Shown here one piece after another: positions 48,583 through 57,314 of a stretch of 64,000 nt of DNA (positions are counted from its first letter, which is position 1; each line of letters begins with the position of its first letter). Below the pieces are notes generated by a model. The model saw only the letters and a list, made by a program, of their open reading frames with translations, searched no databases and was not told the DNA's origin. Source of the stretch: Solirubrobacter pauli (GTDB lineage: Bacteria; Actinomycetota; Thermoleophilia; Solirubrobacterales; Solirubrobacteraceae); assembly GCF_003633755.1 (NCBI RefSeq), contig NZ_RBIL01000002.1, positions 2,418,001-2,482,000 on the forward strand, read 5' to 3'. The position numbers and the translations under genes are program-made.

Positions 48583-49598
48583 GCGAAGCGTCTCTGCAAG
48601 AGATCGTCGACGGTCTGAGCGTCCAGCTCGGCCGGCCCGTGCTCGTCGACGACGGCGAGCTGCGACCGCTCGCCTACAGCACGCAGTTCGGGGAGCTCGA
48701 CCCGCTGCGGACCGCCAGCATCCTCGGGCGCGCCGCGCCCGACTGGGCCCGCACCGTGCTCTTCGGCCACGGCATCCGCTCGGCCGTCGAGCCCGTGCAC
48801 ATCCCGCCCGACGCCGCCAACCAGATGGAGGCGCGGTTGTGCATCCCGATCGTGCGCGGCACGCGCCGCCTCGGGTACCTGTGGCTGCTCGAGGACAAGC
48901 CGGTCGCCGACGCCGAGCTGGAGCTCGCCCGCGTCTCCGCCGCCGACGCCGCGACGATCCTGCAGACCGAGGCCGACACCCAGCTCGATCGTCGCCGGCG
49001 CGAGCAGGAGCTGTTCGCCGGGCTGCTCGCCGGCGACCCCGCCGCGGCCGCCCAGCTCGAGGCCGACCGCTACCTCCCCCAGCGCCCGCTGGTCGTCTGC
49101 GCCGGTGAGATCGAGGACCTGCGGATCCCGGCCAAGCACGCGCTGTTCGGGCCCGGCGCGGCGATCATCCCCGCGCAGCTCGTCGACGCGCTGAGCGGCC
49201 CGGTGGGCGTCGGCGACGCGATCGACGACCTGGGCGACGCGCCCCGCTCGCATCGCCACGCGCGCGCGGCGCTCGCGGTCGCGCTCGCTGACGGCGCCGT
49301 CAGCCGGTGGGACGACCTCCGTGCCCAGCGGCTGCTGAGCGCGCTCCCGCCGTCGGCGCTGGGCGACCTGCCCGAAGGCGTGCGCGTGCTGCTCGAGAAC
49401 GAGCAGCTCAGCCACACGCTCGAGACCTACCTCGACCTCGCCGGCGACGTCAAGCGGACCGCCGCCGAGCTGTGGCTGCACCGCACGAGCCTCTACTACC
49501 GCCTACGCCGGATCGAGGAGATCGCGGGCGTGGACCTCAACCGTGGCGAGGATCGGCTCCTCTGCCACGTGGCGCTACGCCTCGCTCGGAACGCCTGA
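48579..49598 (+). CDS. PucR/CdaR-type regulator of proline use
   Basis: 339 residues from GTG overlapping the P5C dehydrogenase stop. The N-terminal half (about 1-140) is GAF-like (R-P-V-L-V-D-D-G-E-L, G-Y-L-W-L-L-E-D near 105-112). The C-terminal 60 residues are the PucR-type helix-turn-helix (L-A-G-D-V-K-R-T-A-A-E-L-W-L-H-R-T-S-L-Y-Y-R-L near 287-309). In other actinobacteria a regulator of this class activates the proline dehydrogenase operon in the presence of proline; the same role is likely. It ends convergently over fprA by 24 bases. Confidence 0.87.
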   Translation: MSEASLQEIVDGLSVQLGRPVLVDDGELRPLAYSTQFGELDPLRTASILGRAAPDWARTVLFGHGIRSAVEPVHIPPDAANQMEARLCIPIVRGTRRLGYLWLLEDKPVADAELELARVSAADAATILQTEADTQLDRRRREQELFAGLLAGDPAAAAQLEADRYLPQRPLVVCAGEIEDLRIPAKHALFGPGAAIIPAQLVDALSGPVGVGDAIDDLGDAPRSHRHARAALAVALADGAVSRWDDLRAQRLLSALPPSALGDLPEGVRVLLENEQLSHTLETYLDLAGDVKRTAAELWLHRTSLYYRLRRIEEIAGVDLNRGEDRLLCHVALRLARNA

Positions 49599-50954
49599 CG
49601 CGATCTCGAGCATCTCGCCCGTGCGGACGAGCTTCACGCGCGGGCGGCCCTGCGGCTCGCCCAGGCCGGTCTCGTGCGCGTCGATCGCGCGCCAACCGTC
49701 CCACGTGACGACGTTCGGGCACGCCTCAGCGAGGAACTTCTCGACGCTCTCGGGATCGGCGTCCTTGGGCGCGTTGAGCTTGCCCGCCTCGCGGTCCTCG
49801 AGGATCCGCGCGACGGTGTCCGTCGCGTCCTTCTTGTTCGTGCCGATCACGCCCGAGGGGCCGCGCTTGACCCAGCCGACGACGTACTCGCCGACCTCGT
49901 GCTCGCCGCTGTCGGCGTTCAGCACGCGCCCGCCGAGGTTGGAGATGAGACCCTTGCGCTCGTCGAACGGGATGCCGGCGAGCGGCGCGCCGCGGTAGCC
50001 GATCGACCGGATCACGAGGCCGCAGGAGATCACTTCCTCCTCGCCCGTGGGCACGGCGCGGCCGTCCTCGATCTTGTTGATGCCGACGCGGACGCCGGTC
50101 ACGGCGCCGGTCTCGCCGTCGCCGAGGATCTCCAGCGGCGAGCGCAGGAAGCGCAGCTCGACGCGGCGCTCGTGGCCGTGCGGCTCGCGCGCGGCGTACT
50201 CGCGCATCAGCTCGACGTTGCGCTTGTTCGTCGGCTCGCCCTGCTCCTCCAGCCACTGCTCGCTGTACGGGTCCAGCTCGAGGTCGGCAGGGTCGACAAT
50301 CACGTCCGCGCGGGTGAGCTCGCCCAGCTCGCGCAGCTCGGGGGTGGTGAACGCGGCCTGCGCGGGCCCGCGGCGGCCGAGGACGATGACCTCGTGGACC
50401 GACGCGGCGCCCAGCGGGCCGATCGCGTGGTCGGCGGTGTCGGTGACCGCCATCTCGTCCGGGTCGAGCACGAGCATCCGGGCCACGTCGACGGCCACGT
50501 TGCCGTTGCCGATCACGACCGCGCGCGTGGCGGAGAGGTCGAACTCGTGGTCGGCGTAGTCCGGGTGGCCGTTGTACCAGGCGACGAACTCCAGGGCGCC
50601 GTGGGAACCGGGCCGGTCCTCGCCCGGGATGCCGAGCTTGTTGTCCGCTGCGGTGCCGACCGCGTAGAGCACGGCGTGGTAGCGGTCGAGCAGGTCCTGG
50701 CGGCTGATGTGACCGCCGAGCTCGACGCCGCCGTAGAAGCGGAAGCCGGGATGCTTCGCGGTCTTCTCGTACACGCGCGTGACGCTCTTGATCTTGGGGT
50801 GATCCGGGGCTACGCCGGCGCGCACCAGGCCGAACGGCGTCGGAAGGACCTCCAGGAGGTCCACTTCGAATCCGGCCTTCAGGAGCTGATCGGTGGCGTA
50901 GAAGCCAGACGGACCAGCGCCGACGACGGCAACGCGCAGCGCAGTCTCACTCAT
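49575..50954 (-). CDS. fprA: FprA-like ferredoxin-NADP reductase (adrenodoxin reductase type)
   Basis: 459 residues from ATG. FAD motif V-V-G-A-G-P-S-G-F-Y at 10-19, V-R-A-G-V-A-P-D-H near 44-52 (family signature), the NADP loop G-N-G-N-V-A-V-D near 150-157, and G-W-x-K-R-G-P-S-G-V-I-G near 363-374 for the second FAD site. It moves electrons between NADPH and a ferredoxin. Its start overlaps the stop of the MMPL transporter gene (ATGA), so both are made from one message; the reason for this pairing is unknown. Confidence 0.9.
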   Translation of the reverse strand: MSETALRVAVVGAGPSGFYATDQLLKAGFEVDLLEVLPTPFGLVRAGVAPDHPKIKSVTRVYEKTAKHPGFRFYGGVELGGHISRQDLLDRYHAVLYAVGTAADNKLGIPGEDRPGSHGALEFVAWYNGHPDYADHEFDLSATRAVVIGNGNVAVDVARMLVLDPDEMAVTDTADHAIGPLGAASVHEVIVLGRRGPAQAAFTTPELRELGELTRADVIVDPADLELDPYSEQWLEEQGEPTNKRNVELMREYAAREPHGHERRVELRFLRSPLEILGDGETGAVTGVRVGINKIEDGRAVPTGEEEVISCGLVIRSIGYRGAPLAGIPFDERKGLISNLGGRVLNADSGEHEVGEYVVGWVKRGPSGVIGTNKKDATDTVARILEDREAGKLNAPKDADPESVEKFLAEACPNVVTWDGWRAIDAHETGLGEPQGRPRVKLVRTGEMLEIASGVPSEA

Positions 50955-52915
50955 AGAGCCTTTGATCGTAGAAGGAGCGCGATCGACGGCACGAGGAAGA
51001 TGCGGATCAGGAACGTGTCCACCAGCAGCCCGAGCGCGACCGTGAAGCCGACCTGGAACAGGCTCTCCAACTCGGTCGCGAGCAGCACCGCGAACGTGCC
51101 CGCGAGGATGAGGCCGGCACTGGTGATCACGCCACCCGTGCGCTCGAGGCCGTAGATCACCGCGTCCTCGTGACTGCGCGTCTTGCGCGCCTCCTTGATC
51201 CGGGTGAGCAGGAAGACGTTGTAGTCGACGCCGAGCGCCACCAGGAAGATGAACGTGAACAGCGGCATCGCGGGGTCGGACTTGTCGAAGACCAGCGACG
51301 ACACGCCGAGCGCGAACATGTACGAGAGGATCACGGTCAGCACGGCGTAGATCGGCGCGACCACGCTGCGCAGCAGGATCGCGACGATCAGGAACACGAG
51401 GCCGAGCGCGAGCGGGATGATCAGCCGCGCGTCGCGGTTCAGCGCGGTCTGGGAGTCCAGCGCCTCGGCGGTGGGCCCGCCGACGAGGCCGGTCGGCGCG
51501 ATGGCGTGCAGGTTCCGGCGCAGGCGCTCGACGTCCTCGTGCGCCGCCTCGGCGAACGGGTCGGTCTTGAGCGTGAGGCGCATCAGGACGAGCTCCTGAT
51601 CCACCGACTCGCCGGCGAAATCCAGCGCCAGCACCCGGCCCTCGTGCAGCTTCGGCCCGTTGGCGTTGTCCTCGGTGATGCTCTTGGGCGCGAGGACGTC
51701 GACCGGGCCGGCCTGGCCGGGCGGGAACTTCTCCTGCATCAGGCGCAGGCCGACGACCGAGTCCGGCGTCTCCCGGAACTGCTCGCGGAAGTCGAGCGTG
51801 CCCTGGTCGCGCAGCGTGCCCAGCGCGCCGACGACCAGCAGCGCGACGACCGCCGTGGCGAGCATCGCGGGCCGACGGCGCACGAGCGCGCCGATCCGTG
51901 GCCAGACCGAGCCGATCGGCTTCTTGTGGAGGAACGCCTTCGTCGGCAGCGCCGCGAGGATCGCGGGCAGCAGCGTCACGCCGGCCAGCACGGACACGGC
52001 CGTGCCGATCGCCAGCACCGGACCCATCCAGCGGGTCGCGTTGTAGTCGGCGACGCCGAGGACGAGCATCACCGCGACGACGATGCCGCCGGCGGAGACG
52101 ATCGCGGGCGCGGTGCGCCGCAGGGCGATGCCCATGGCGTCCGCGGTGCCGTTCGCCAGCTCCTCGCGGTAGCGCGCGATCAGCAGCAGGCAGTAGTCGG
52201 TGCCGACGCCGAACATCAGCACGATCAGGATCGCCGTCGCCTGGCCCGTCGCCTGGTATCGCCCCTGCTTCGCGCCGTAGTAGGCGATGCCCGCGGCGAC
52301 GATGTACGCGATCCCGACGACCAGCAGCGGGACGAGGGCGATCACCGGGCTGCGGTAGATCAGCAGCAGCAGGACCAGCAGCAGCACGAGCGTGACGATC
52401 AGGAGCGTCTCGTCGATGCCCTCCAGCGCCGCGGCCTGGTCGGCGGCGAAGCCCGCCTCGCCCGTGACGAAGGCGTCCTTGGGCACGATCGACCGGATAG
52501 TGGCGACGTCGCGGTTGACGCTCTCGGTGGCGTCGTCGCTCGTGATGATCGTGGCCAGCAGCGTCGTGCCGTCCTGGCTGAGCGGCTTGAGGTCGCTCGG
52601 CGGGGGCGCGCGTTCCGGCGGCAGGTTCGGACACGGGTAGTCGACGATCCGCACCAGGTCCGGGATGCGCGTGCAGAGCTGCTCGGCGTCCGCGGCGAAG
52701 CGCTGGGCGTCCGCGCGCGGGTAGACGACCACCGCGGTCGTCTCGTTGCCGTCCTCGAAGCGAGCGGCGAACGTCTCCTGGACGCGCGTCGACTCGGCGC
52801 CGCGGTCCTTGAACGCGTCGCTCTCGTCTGAGGCCAGGGCCTGCAGCTTGGACTGGAACGGAAAGGCGATCGCCGCAGCGATCAGCCATGCCGCGATGAC
52901 GACCCACTTCTTCAT
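50951..52915 (-). CDS. MMPL-family RND transporter
   Basis: 654 residues from ATG, with about 11-12 membrane helices in two similar halves. First helix at 4-20. A large outside domain (about 35-165) is followed by a helix bundle (about 168-300) with the proton-relay F-G-V-G-T-D-Y-C near 232-239. A second outside domain (about 365-500) precedes the second bundle with L-V-A-L-G-V-D-Y-N-V near 560-569. MMPL proteins move lipids or hydrophobic compounds outwards. Cargo unknown. Confidence 0.88.
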   Translation of the reverse strand: MKKWVVIAAWLIAAAIAFPFQSKLQALASDESDAFKDRGAESTRVQETFAARFEDGNETTAVVVYPRADAQRFAADAEQLCTRIPDLVRIVDYPCPNLPPERAPPPSDLKPLSQDGTTLLATIITSDDATESVNRDVATIRSIVPKDAFVTGEAGFAADQAAALEGIDETLLIVTLVLLLVLLLLIYRSPVIALVPLLVVGIAYIVAAGIAYYGAKQGRYQATGQATAILIVLMFGVGTDYCLLLIARYREELANGTADAMGIALRRTAPAIVSAGGIVVAVMLVLGVADYNATRWMGPVLAIGTAVSVLAGVTLLPAILAALPTKAFLHKKPIGSVWPRIGALVRRRPAMLATAVVALLVVGALGTLRDQGTLDFREQFRETPDSVVGLRLMQEKFPPGQAGPVDVLAPKSITEDNANGPKLHEGRVLALDFAGESVDQELVLMRLTLKTDPFAEAAHEDVERLRRNLHAIAPTGLVGGPTAEALDSQTALNRDARLIIPLALGLVFLIVAILLRSVVAPIYAVLTVILSYMFALGVSSLVFDKSDPAMPLFTFIFLVALGVDYNVFLLTRIKEARKTRSHEDAVIYGLERTGGVITSAGLILAGTFAVLLATELESLFQVGFTVALGLLVDTFLIRIFLVPSIALLLRSKAL

Positions 52916-52930
52916 CGTGCGCGCGCAGTG

Positions 52931-54163
52931 TTACAGACGCCGATGCACGAGCTTCCACCCTCTGGCGGGCAGAAGTGGGTCGAGTGTGCGGTGTTGCAGG
53001 CAGCCGAGCCACACGCCGGTGCCGTACGCGAGGTCGTCGGCGAGCGCCAGCGGCGACTTGACGAAGGCCAGGCGCGCGCGGGGATGCAGGAGCGCGAGCG
53101 GCCACCAGTGGCGCGACAACGCGTCGGCGACGACCCGGCCGGACTTCAGCGATCCGACCGTCGCGAGCTCGATCGCGGTCCTGGGCGGGACGTCGCGGGC
53201 GAGCAAGGCCGTCGCCGTGGCGAGGATGGCCGCGGCGGTGTGCGGGTGGCGGGTCAGGAGCGCGGCGTAGGCGGCGGTCGTCCAGGGCGAGACGTGCAGC
53301 GGGCGCGCGTGACCGGGATGGCGTGTGGCGATCTGCGCCGCGGTGCGGCCGTAGTAGACGCGGCGCGCAAGCCACGCGCGCGGCTCCGTGCGGTGGTCGT
53401 GCGCGACGCGGGCCGCCGGCTCGTAGCGCACGTACGGCGTGCGCCACACCAGCTCGACGTCCTCTCCCCCGCGCGTGAACGTCTCGTCGAACCGCACGTG
53501 GTTGCGGACGAGCAGCGCCGCGCCGGGCACGAACGGCACGCGCCCGTACGGCACCACGCGCGCGCCATCGGGGCCGCGGTCGAGCGGCGATCGCCGTGCC
53601 TCGTACGAAGTTAAACGTCCAGGACGTTCAACTTCGCGCGGGACGATCCGCGGGGCGACGACATCCACCTCCGGGTCGTTGAAGTGCGCGAGCAGCGGCT
53701 CGAGCCAGCCCGGCTGCGGGACGGTGTCGCTGTCGAGCAGCACGACGAGCTCGTTGCGGGCGCGCTTCAGGCCGTCGTTGCGGGCGGCCGCCGCGCCGCC
53801 GCGGGTGGCTCTCCGGAGCGCGTTCGGGATGGGCGTCGCCGACGCGTCGTCGACCACGATCACCTCGTCGACGTCGAGGTCGCGCGCGAGCGGGATGCGG
53901 TCGCGCGTGGGGATCACCACGCTGACCTTCGCGCGCAGCGGGGGTGGGATCGGTTGCGCCAGGTTCGCCATCACCAGAGCGCGGGCCAGCGCGCCGCCGT
54001 CGCCCACCGGCTCGCCCGCCTCCCAGGCGCGGATGCGCGCCGCGGACTCGGGCTGAAGCCGCACGAGCTGGAACGGCTCGCCGCCCAGCACGGTGTCCGC
54101 ATCCAGTCGGGCGCTGAGCCGGAGGCGGAAGTCGCTTGGTACGTTCCGGCGCGGAGAGACCAT
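52931..54163 (-). CDS. mftF: MftF-like mycofactocin glycosyltransferase, copy 1
   Basis: 410 residues from ATG, divergent from mftA with only 15 bases between the starts. GT-A family 2 fold: S-V-V-I-P-T-R-D-R near 75-83, V-I-V-V-D-D-A-S near 94-101, A-R-N-D-G near 118-122, L-L-D-S-D-T-V-P-Q-P near 131-140, P-F-V-P-G-A-A-L-L-V near 196-205 and G-E-D-V-E-L-V-W near 220-227. The N-terminal 60 residues match the MftF lead domain. It would add beta-1,4-glucose units to mycofactocin. Part of the middle is encoded by a 29-bp AT-rich near-palindrome using rare codons including TTA (see findings). Confidence 0.82.
   Translation of the reverse strand: MVSPRRNVPSDFRLRLSARLDADTVLGGEPFQLVRLQPESAARIRAWEAGEPVGDGGALARALVMANLAQPIPPPLRAKVSVVIPTRDRIPLARDLDVDEVIVVDDASATPIPNALRRATRGGAAAARNDGLKRARNELVVLLDSDTVPQPGWLEPLLAHFNDPEVDVVAPRIVPREVERPGRLTSYEARRSPLDRGPDGARVVPYGRVPFVPGAALLVRNHVRFDETFTRGGEDVELVWRTPYVRYEPAARVAHDHRTEPRAWLARRVYYGRTAAQIATRHPGHARPLHVSPWTTAAYAALLTRHPHTAAAILATATALLARDVPPRTAIELATVGSLKSGRVVADALSRHWWPLALLHPRARLAFVKSPLALADDLAYGTGVWLGCLQHRTLDPLLPARGWKLVHRRL
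53607..53635. promoter_or_regulatory. 29-bp AT-rich near-palindrome inside mftF copy 1
   Basis: GAAGTT, A, AACGTCC, A, GGACGTT, C, AACTTC: arms of 14 bases around one centre base, with a single mismatched pair. It lies in frame within the gene in a region otherwise above 70 percent GC. It may be a regulator site, a hairpin or an inserted element. Confidence 0.5.
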
Positions 54164-54178
54164 CGAAGGGAGAGAACC

Positions 54179-54301
54179 ATGCCGGATCCGGTCGTCGAGC
54201 CCGAGGTCGAGGTGGAGGTGCCCGTGGTGGAGGAGGAGCTGGTCGAGGAGGACCTGCTCGTGGAGGACGTGTCGATCGACGGGATGTGCGGCGTCTACTA
54301 G
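54179..54301 (+). CDS. mftA: mycofactocin precursor peptide MftA
   Basis: 40 residues from ATG, with a GGGAGAG ribosome site 5 bases before. The leader is extremely acidic (runs of Val and Glu). The C-terminus I-D-G-M-C-G-V-Y is the invariant core of mycofactocin. The last Val-Tyr pair is decarboxylated and crosslinked by MftC, then released by MftE and finished by MftD to give the redox cofactor. It is the first gene of the mft operon and is followed 4 bases later by the mftC start. Confidence 0.95.
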   Translation: MPDPVVEPEVEVEVPVVEEELVEEDLLVEDVSIDGMCGVY

Positions 54302-54305
54302 CGCC

Positions 54306-55532
54306 GTGGACGCCCTTCGCCGCGCTGCCGGTCTGAGCAGCGACACGGCGCTACGGCCCGAGCGGTTCGGCGCTCTGGCCTACGACTTCGACACGCGCCG
54401 GCTGAGCTTCATCCGGCGGCGCTCGCAGGCACAGGGCGCGCTCAACGACGAGTTCGAGCGTGGCCTCGACGCGCCGATCTGCCTGACGTGGGAGCTGACG
54501 TACGCGTGCAACCTCGCGTGCGTGCACTGCCTCTCGTCCTCGGGGAGGCGCGATCCCCGCGAGCTGTCGACCGCCGAGTGCAAGGCGGTGATCGACGAGC
54601 TCGAGCGGATGCAGGTGTTCTACGTGAACATCGGTGGTGGGGAGCCGACCGTGCGGCGGGACTTCTGGGAGCTCGTCGAATACGCGACCGCCCACCACGT
54701 CGGCGTGAAGTTCTCGACCAACGGCTCGCGGATCGACGCGACGCGCGCGGAGTGGCTGCGCGGCTCCGACTACGTCGACGTGCAGATCTCGCTCGACGGG
54801 GCGACCGCGGAGGTCAACGACCGCGTGCGCGGCGTCGGCTCGTACGCCACCGCGATGCGGGCGCTCTCGCTGCTGGCCGGGACCGGAGCGAAGCTGAGCG
54901 TCGTCGTCACGCGCGAGAACGCGGGGCAGCTCGACGCGTTCAAGGCGATCGCGGACGAGCTCGGGGCGACGCTGCGGCTCACGCGGTTGCGGCCGAGTGG
55001 CCGCGGCGCGGACGTGTGGGACGAGCTGCACCCGACCGCCGAGCAGCAGCGCGCGGTCTACGAGTGGCTGCTCGCGCACGGCGAGGAGGTGTTGACGGGC
55101 GACTCGTTCTTCCACCTCGCCGCGTACGGGCAGACGCTGCCGGGGCTGAACCTGTGCGGCGCGGGGCGCGTCGTCTGCCTGATCGACCCGGTCGGCGACG
55201 TGTACGCGTGCCCCTTCGCGATCCACGAGACGTTCCTGGCGGGCAACGTGCGCGAAGCGGGGTTCGCGCCGGTGTGGCGCGAGTCGGAGCTGTTCCGGTC
55301 GCTGCGGGAACCACAGGCCGCCGGCGCGTGCGGGTCGTGCTCGATGTACGACGCGTGCCGCGGCGGCTGCATGGCGGCGAAGTTCTTCACCGGGCTGCCG
55401 CTGGCGGGTCCCGACCCCGAGTGCGTCTTCGGGCACGGCGAGCGGGCGCTGCGAGGCACGCGGCCGACGCCCTCCCAGGATCACTCGCGCGTGCGGGTCG
55501 TGCGCCGCGAGTGCGACGAGTCGCCGGTCTGA
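54306..55532 (+). CDS. mftC: mycofactocin radical SAM maturase MftC with a truncated MftB-like N-terminus
   Basis: 408 residues from GTG. Residues 13-36 (A-L-R-P-E-R-F-G-A-L-A-Y-D-F, then R-R-L-S-F-I) match the beta-hairpin part of MftB, the peptide-recognition partner that is normally a separate protein. The helical remainder of MftB is missing. From about residue 48 the protein is MftC: C68-x3-C72-x2-C75 binds the SAM iron-sulfur cluster, G-G-G-E-P-T near 110-115, and the SPASM region has C-A-C-P-F-A-I, C-G-S-C-S-M-Y-D-A-C-R-G-G-C and a final C-D-E-S-P-V. It decarboxylates and crosslinks the Val-Tyr end of MftA. No separate mftB is present in the window. Confidence 0.92.
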   Translation: MDALRRAAGLSSDTALRPERFGALAYDFDTRRLSFIRRRSQAQGALNDEFERGLDAPICLTWELTYACNLACVHCLSSSGRRDPRELSTAECKAVIDELERMQVFYVNIGGGEPTVRRDFWELVEYATAHHVGVKFSTNGSRIDATRAEWLRGSDYVDVQISLDGATAEVNDRVRGVGSYATAMRALSLLAGTGAKLSVVVTRENAGQLDAFKAIADELGATLRLTRLRPSGRGADVWDELHPTAEQQRAVYEWLLAHGEEVLTGDSFFHLAAYGQTLPGLNLCGAGRVVCLIDPVGDVYACPFAIHETFLAGNVREAGFAPVWRESELFRSLREPQAAGACGSCSMYDACRGGCMAAKFFTGLPLAGPDPECVFGHGERALRGTRPTPSQDHSRVRVVRRECDESPV

Positions 55533-56686
55533 TGGCGTGGTTCGAGTCGGTCGCGGAGGCGCAGCGGCGGGCTCGGCGCACGTTGCCGCGCTCGGTCTAC
55601 AAGGCGATCCTGGCCGGGGCCGAGCGCGGCCAGACGTTGCGCGACAACGCGGCCGCCTTCGCCGAGCTGGGGTTCGCGCCGCACGTCGCGGGATCCTCGG
55701 CGGTGCGCGAGCAGGCGACGTCGGTGATGGGCGTGGACATCGACCTGCCGGTGCTGCTCTCCCCCACCGGCGTGCAGGCGGTGCACCCGGACGCGGAACG
55801 CGCGGTCGCCCGGGCGGCCGCGGCGCGGGGCACGGCGATGGGGCTCAGCGCGCTGGCGAGCACGGCGATCGAGGAGATCGTCCCGCTGTGCGAGAAGACG
55901 TTCGCGCAGCTGTACTGGGCGGGGTCACGCGACGCGATCGAAGCTCGGGTCGCGCGGGCGCGGGCGGCCGGCGCGCGCGGGTTGATCCTCACCCTCGACT
56001 GGACCTTCAGCCACGCGCGGGACTGGGGGTCGCCGACGATCCCCTCCCAGCTGGACGTGCGGACGATGGCCCGGTTCGCGCCGGAGGTGGCGCTGCGGCC
56101 GGTGTGGCTGGCGCGCTGGGTGCGGTCGGGCGCGTTGCCGGACCTGGGCGTGCCGAACGTCGAGGGCGCGCCCGGGTTCTTCGCGGCCTACGGCGAGTGG
56201 ATGGGCACGCCGCCGCCGTCGTGGGCGGACCTCGCGTGGCTGCGCGGACTGTGGGACGGGCCGTTCATGGTCAAGGGGATCATGCGCGTCGACGATGCCC
56301 GCCGTGCGGTCGGCGAGGTCGGGGCGACCGCGATCTCCGTGTCCAACCACGGCGGCAACAACCTCGACGGGACGCCCGCTTCGATCCGCGCCCTGGCCGC
56401 CGTGGTCGAAGCCGTCGGCGACCAGGCCGAGATCGTGCTCGACGGCGGCGTGCGCCGCGGCTCCGACGTCGTCAAGGCGCTCGCCCTGGGCGCGCGGGCG
56501 GTGATGATCGGCCGCCCGTACCTGTGGGGCCTCGCCGCCGACGGCCAGGCGGGCGTCGAGAACGTGCTCGACGTGCTCCGCTCAGGCATCGACTCCGCGC
56601 TGCTCGGCCTGGGCCGGGCGTCGATCCACGAGCTCGACGCGTCCGACGTGCTGGTGCCGGAGGGCTTCCATCGCGCGCTTGGGTGA
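55532..56686 (+). CDS. mftD: MftD, FMN-dependent premycofactocin synthase
   Basis: 384 residues from ATG overlapping the mftC stop by one base (TGATG). Alpha-hydroxy-acid dehydrogenase fold with FMN: L-S-P-T-G-V-Q near 75-81, T-L-D-W-T-F-S near 154-160, V-K-G-I-M near 247-251, the catalytic S-N-H-G-G-N-N-L-D-G-T near 272-282, and L-D-G-G-V-R-R-G near 306-313. MftD oxidatively deaminates the released cyclic dipeptide to give premycofactocin. It overlaps mftE by 8 bases. Confidence 0.92.
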   Translation: MAWFESVAEAQRRARRTLPRSVYKAILAGAERGQTLRDNAAAFAELGFAPHVAGSSAVREQATSVMGVDIDLPVLLSPTGVQAVHPDAERAVARAAAARGTAMGLSALASTAIEEIVPLCEKTFAQLYWAGSRDAIEARVARARAAGARGLILTLDWTFSHARDWGSPTIPSQLDVRTMARFAPEVALRPVWLARWVRSGALPDLGVPNVEGAPGFFAAYGEWMGTPPPSWADLAWLRGLWDGPFMVKGIMRVDDARRAVGEVGATAISVSNHGGNNLDGTPASIRALAAVVEAVGDQAEIVLDGGVRRGSDVVKALALGARAVMIGRPYLWGLAADGQAGVENVLDVLRSGIDSALLGLGRASIHELDASDVLVPEGFHRALG

Positions 56687-57314
56687 TCTGGCGTCGCCGG
56701 CGGCGACGGCCCGCCTGGCCGTCGTCCCGCTCGGCGCGACCGAGCAGCACGGCCCGCACCTGCCGCTAGGGACGGACACGGCGATCGCGGTCGCGCTGGC
56801 CGAGGGCCTGGTCGCCACGCGCGGCGACGCGGTCGTGGCGCCGGCGCTCCCGTACGGCTCCTCCGGCGAGCACGCGGGCTTCCCGGGCACGCTCTCGATC
56901 GGCCAGGACGCGCTCCGGCTGGTCCTCCTCGAGCTCGCCCGCTCCTGGGACGGCCCGATGCTGTTCGTGTGCGCGCACGGCGGGAACGCCGAGCCGCTCG
57001 CAGCGGCCTTGCACGAGCTGCCGGACGCGCGCGGCTGGACGCCGACCTTCAGCGGTGACGCGCACGCGGGGCACGTGGAGACGTCGCTGATGCTCGCGTT
57101 GGCGCCCGAGCACGTCGGCGCGGCGCGCGAGCCGGGCAACGCCGCGCCGCTCGCCGAGCTGCTGCCGGCGATGCGCGCGGGCGGCGTCCGCGCGGTCGCG
57201 CCGAACGGCATCCTCGGCGACCCGACGCGCGCCTCCGCCGCCGAGGGCCGCGAGCTCCTCGCCCGCGCGATCGCCGACCTCGTCGCGTTCACGGCCGACT
57301 GGCTGGACCCGTGA
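56679..57314 (+). CDS. mftE: MftE, creatininase-type peptidase
   Basis: 211 residues from a TTG inside the end of mftD. Metal-site residues of the creatininase fold: P-L-G-A-T-E-Q-H-G-P-H-L near 17-28, G-T-D near 31-33, H-A-G-F-P-G-T near 65-71, H-G-G-N near 99-102, D-A-H-A-G-H-V-E-T near 127-135. It cleaves modified MftA to release the crosslinked Val-Tyr dipeptide. It overlaps the next gene by four bases. Confidence 0.9.
   Translation: MGDLASPAATARLAVVPLGATEQHGPHLPLGTDTAIAVALAEGLVATRGDAVVAPALPYGSSGEHAGFPGTLSIGQDALRLVLLELARSWDGPMLFVCAHGGNAEPLAAALHELPDARGWTPTFSGDAHAGHVETSLMLALAPEHVGAAREPGNAAPLAELLPAMRAGGVRAVAPNGILGDPTRASAAEGRELLARAIADLVAFTADWLDP

Noticed and set aside
49575-53447. 1290-residue minus-strand frame
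   Set aside because: Its C-terminal part is FprA, but the upstream part is a frame shadow of the MMPL and glycosyltransferase genes, with an arginine-rich composition.
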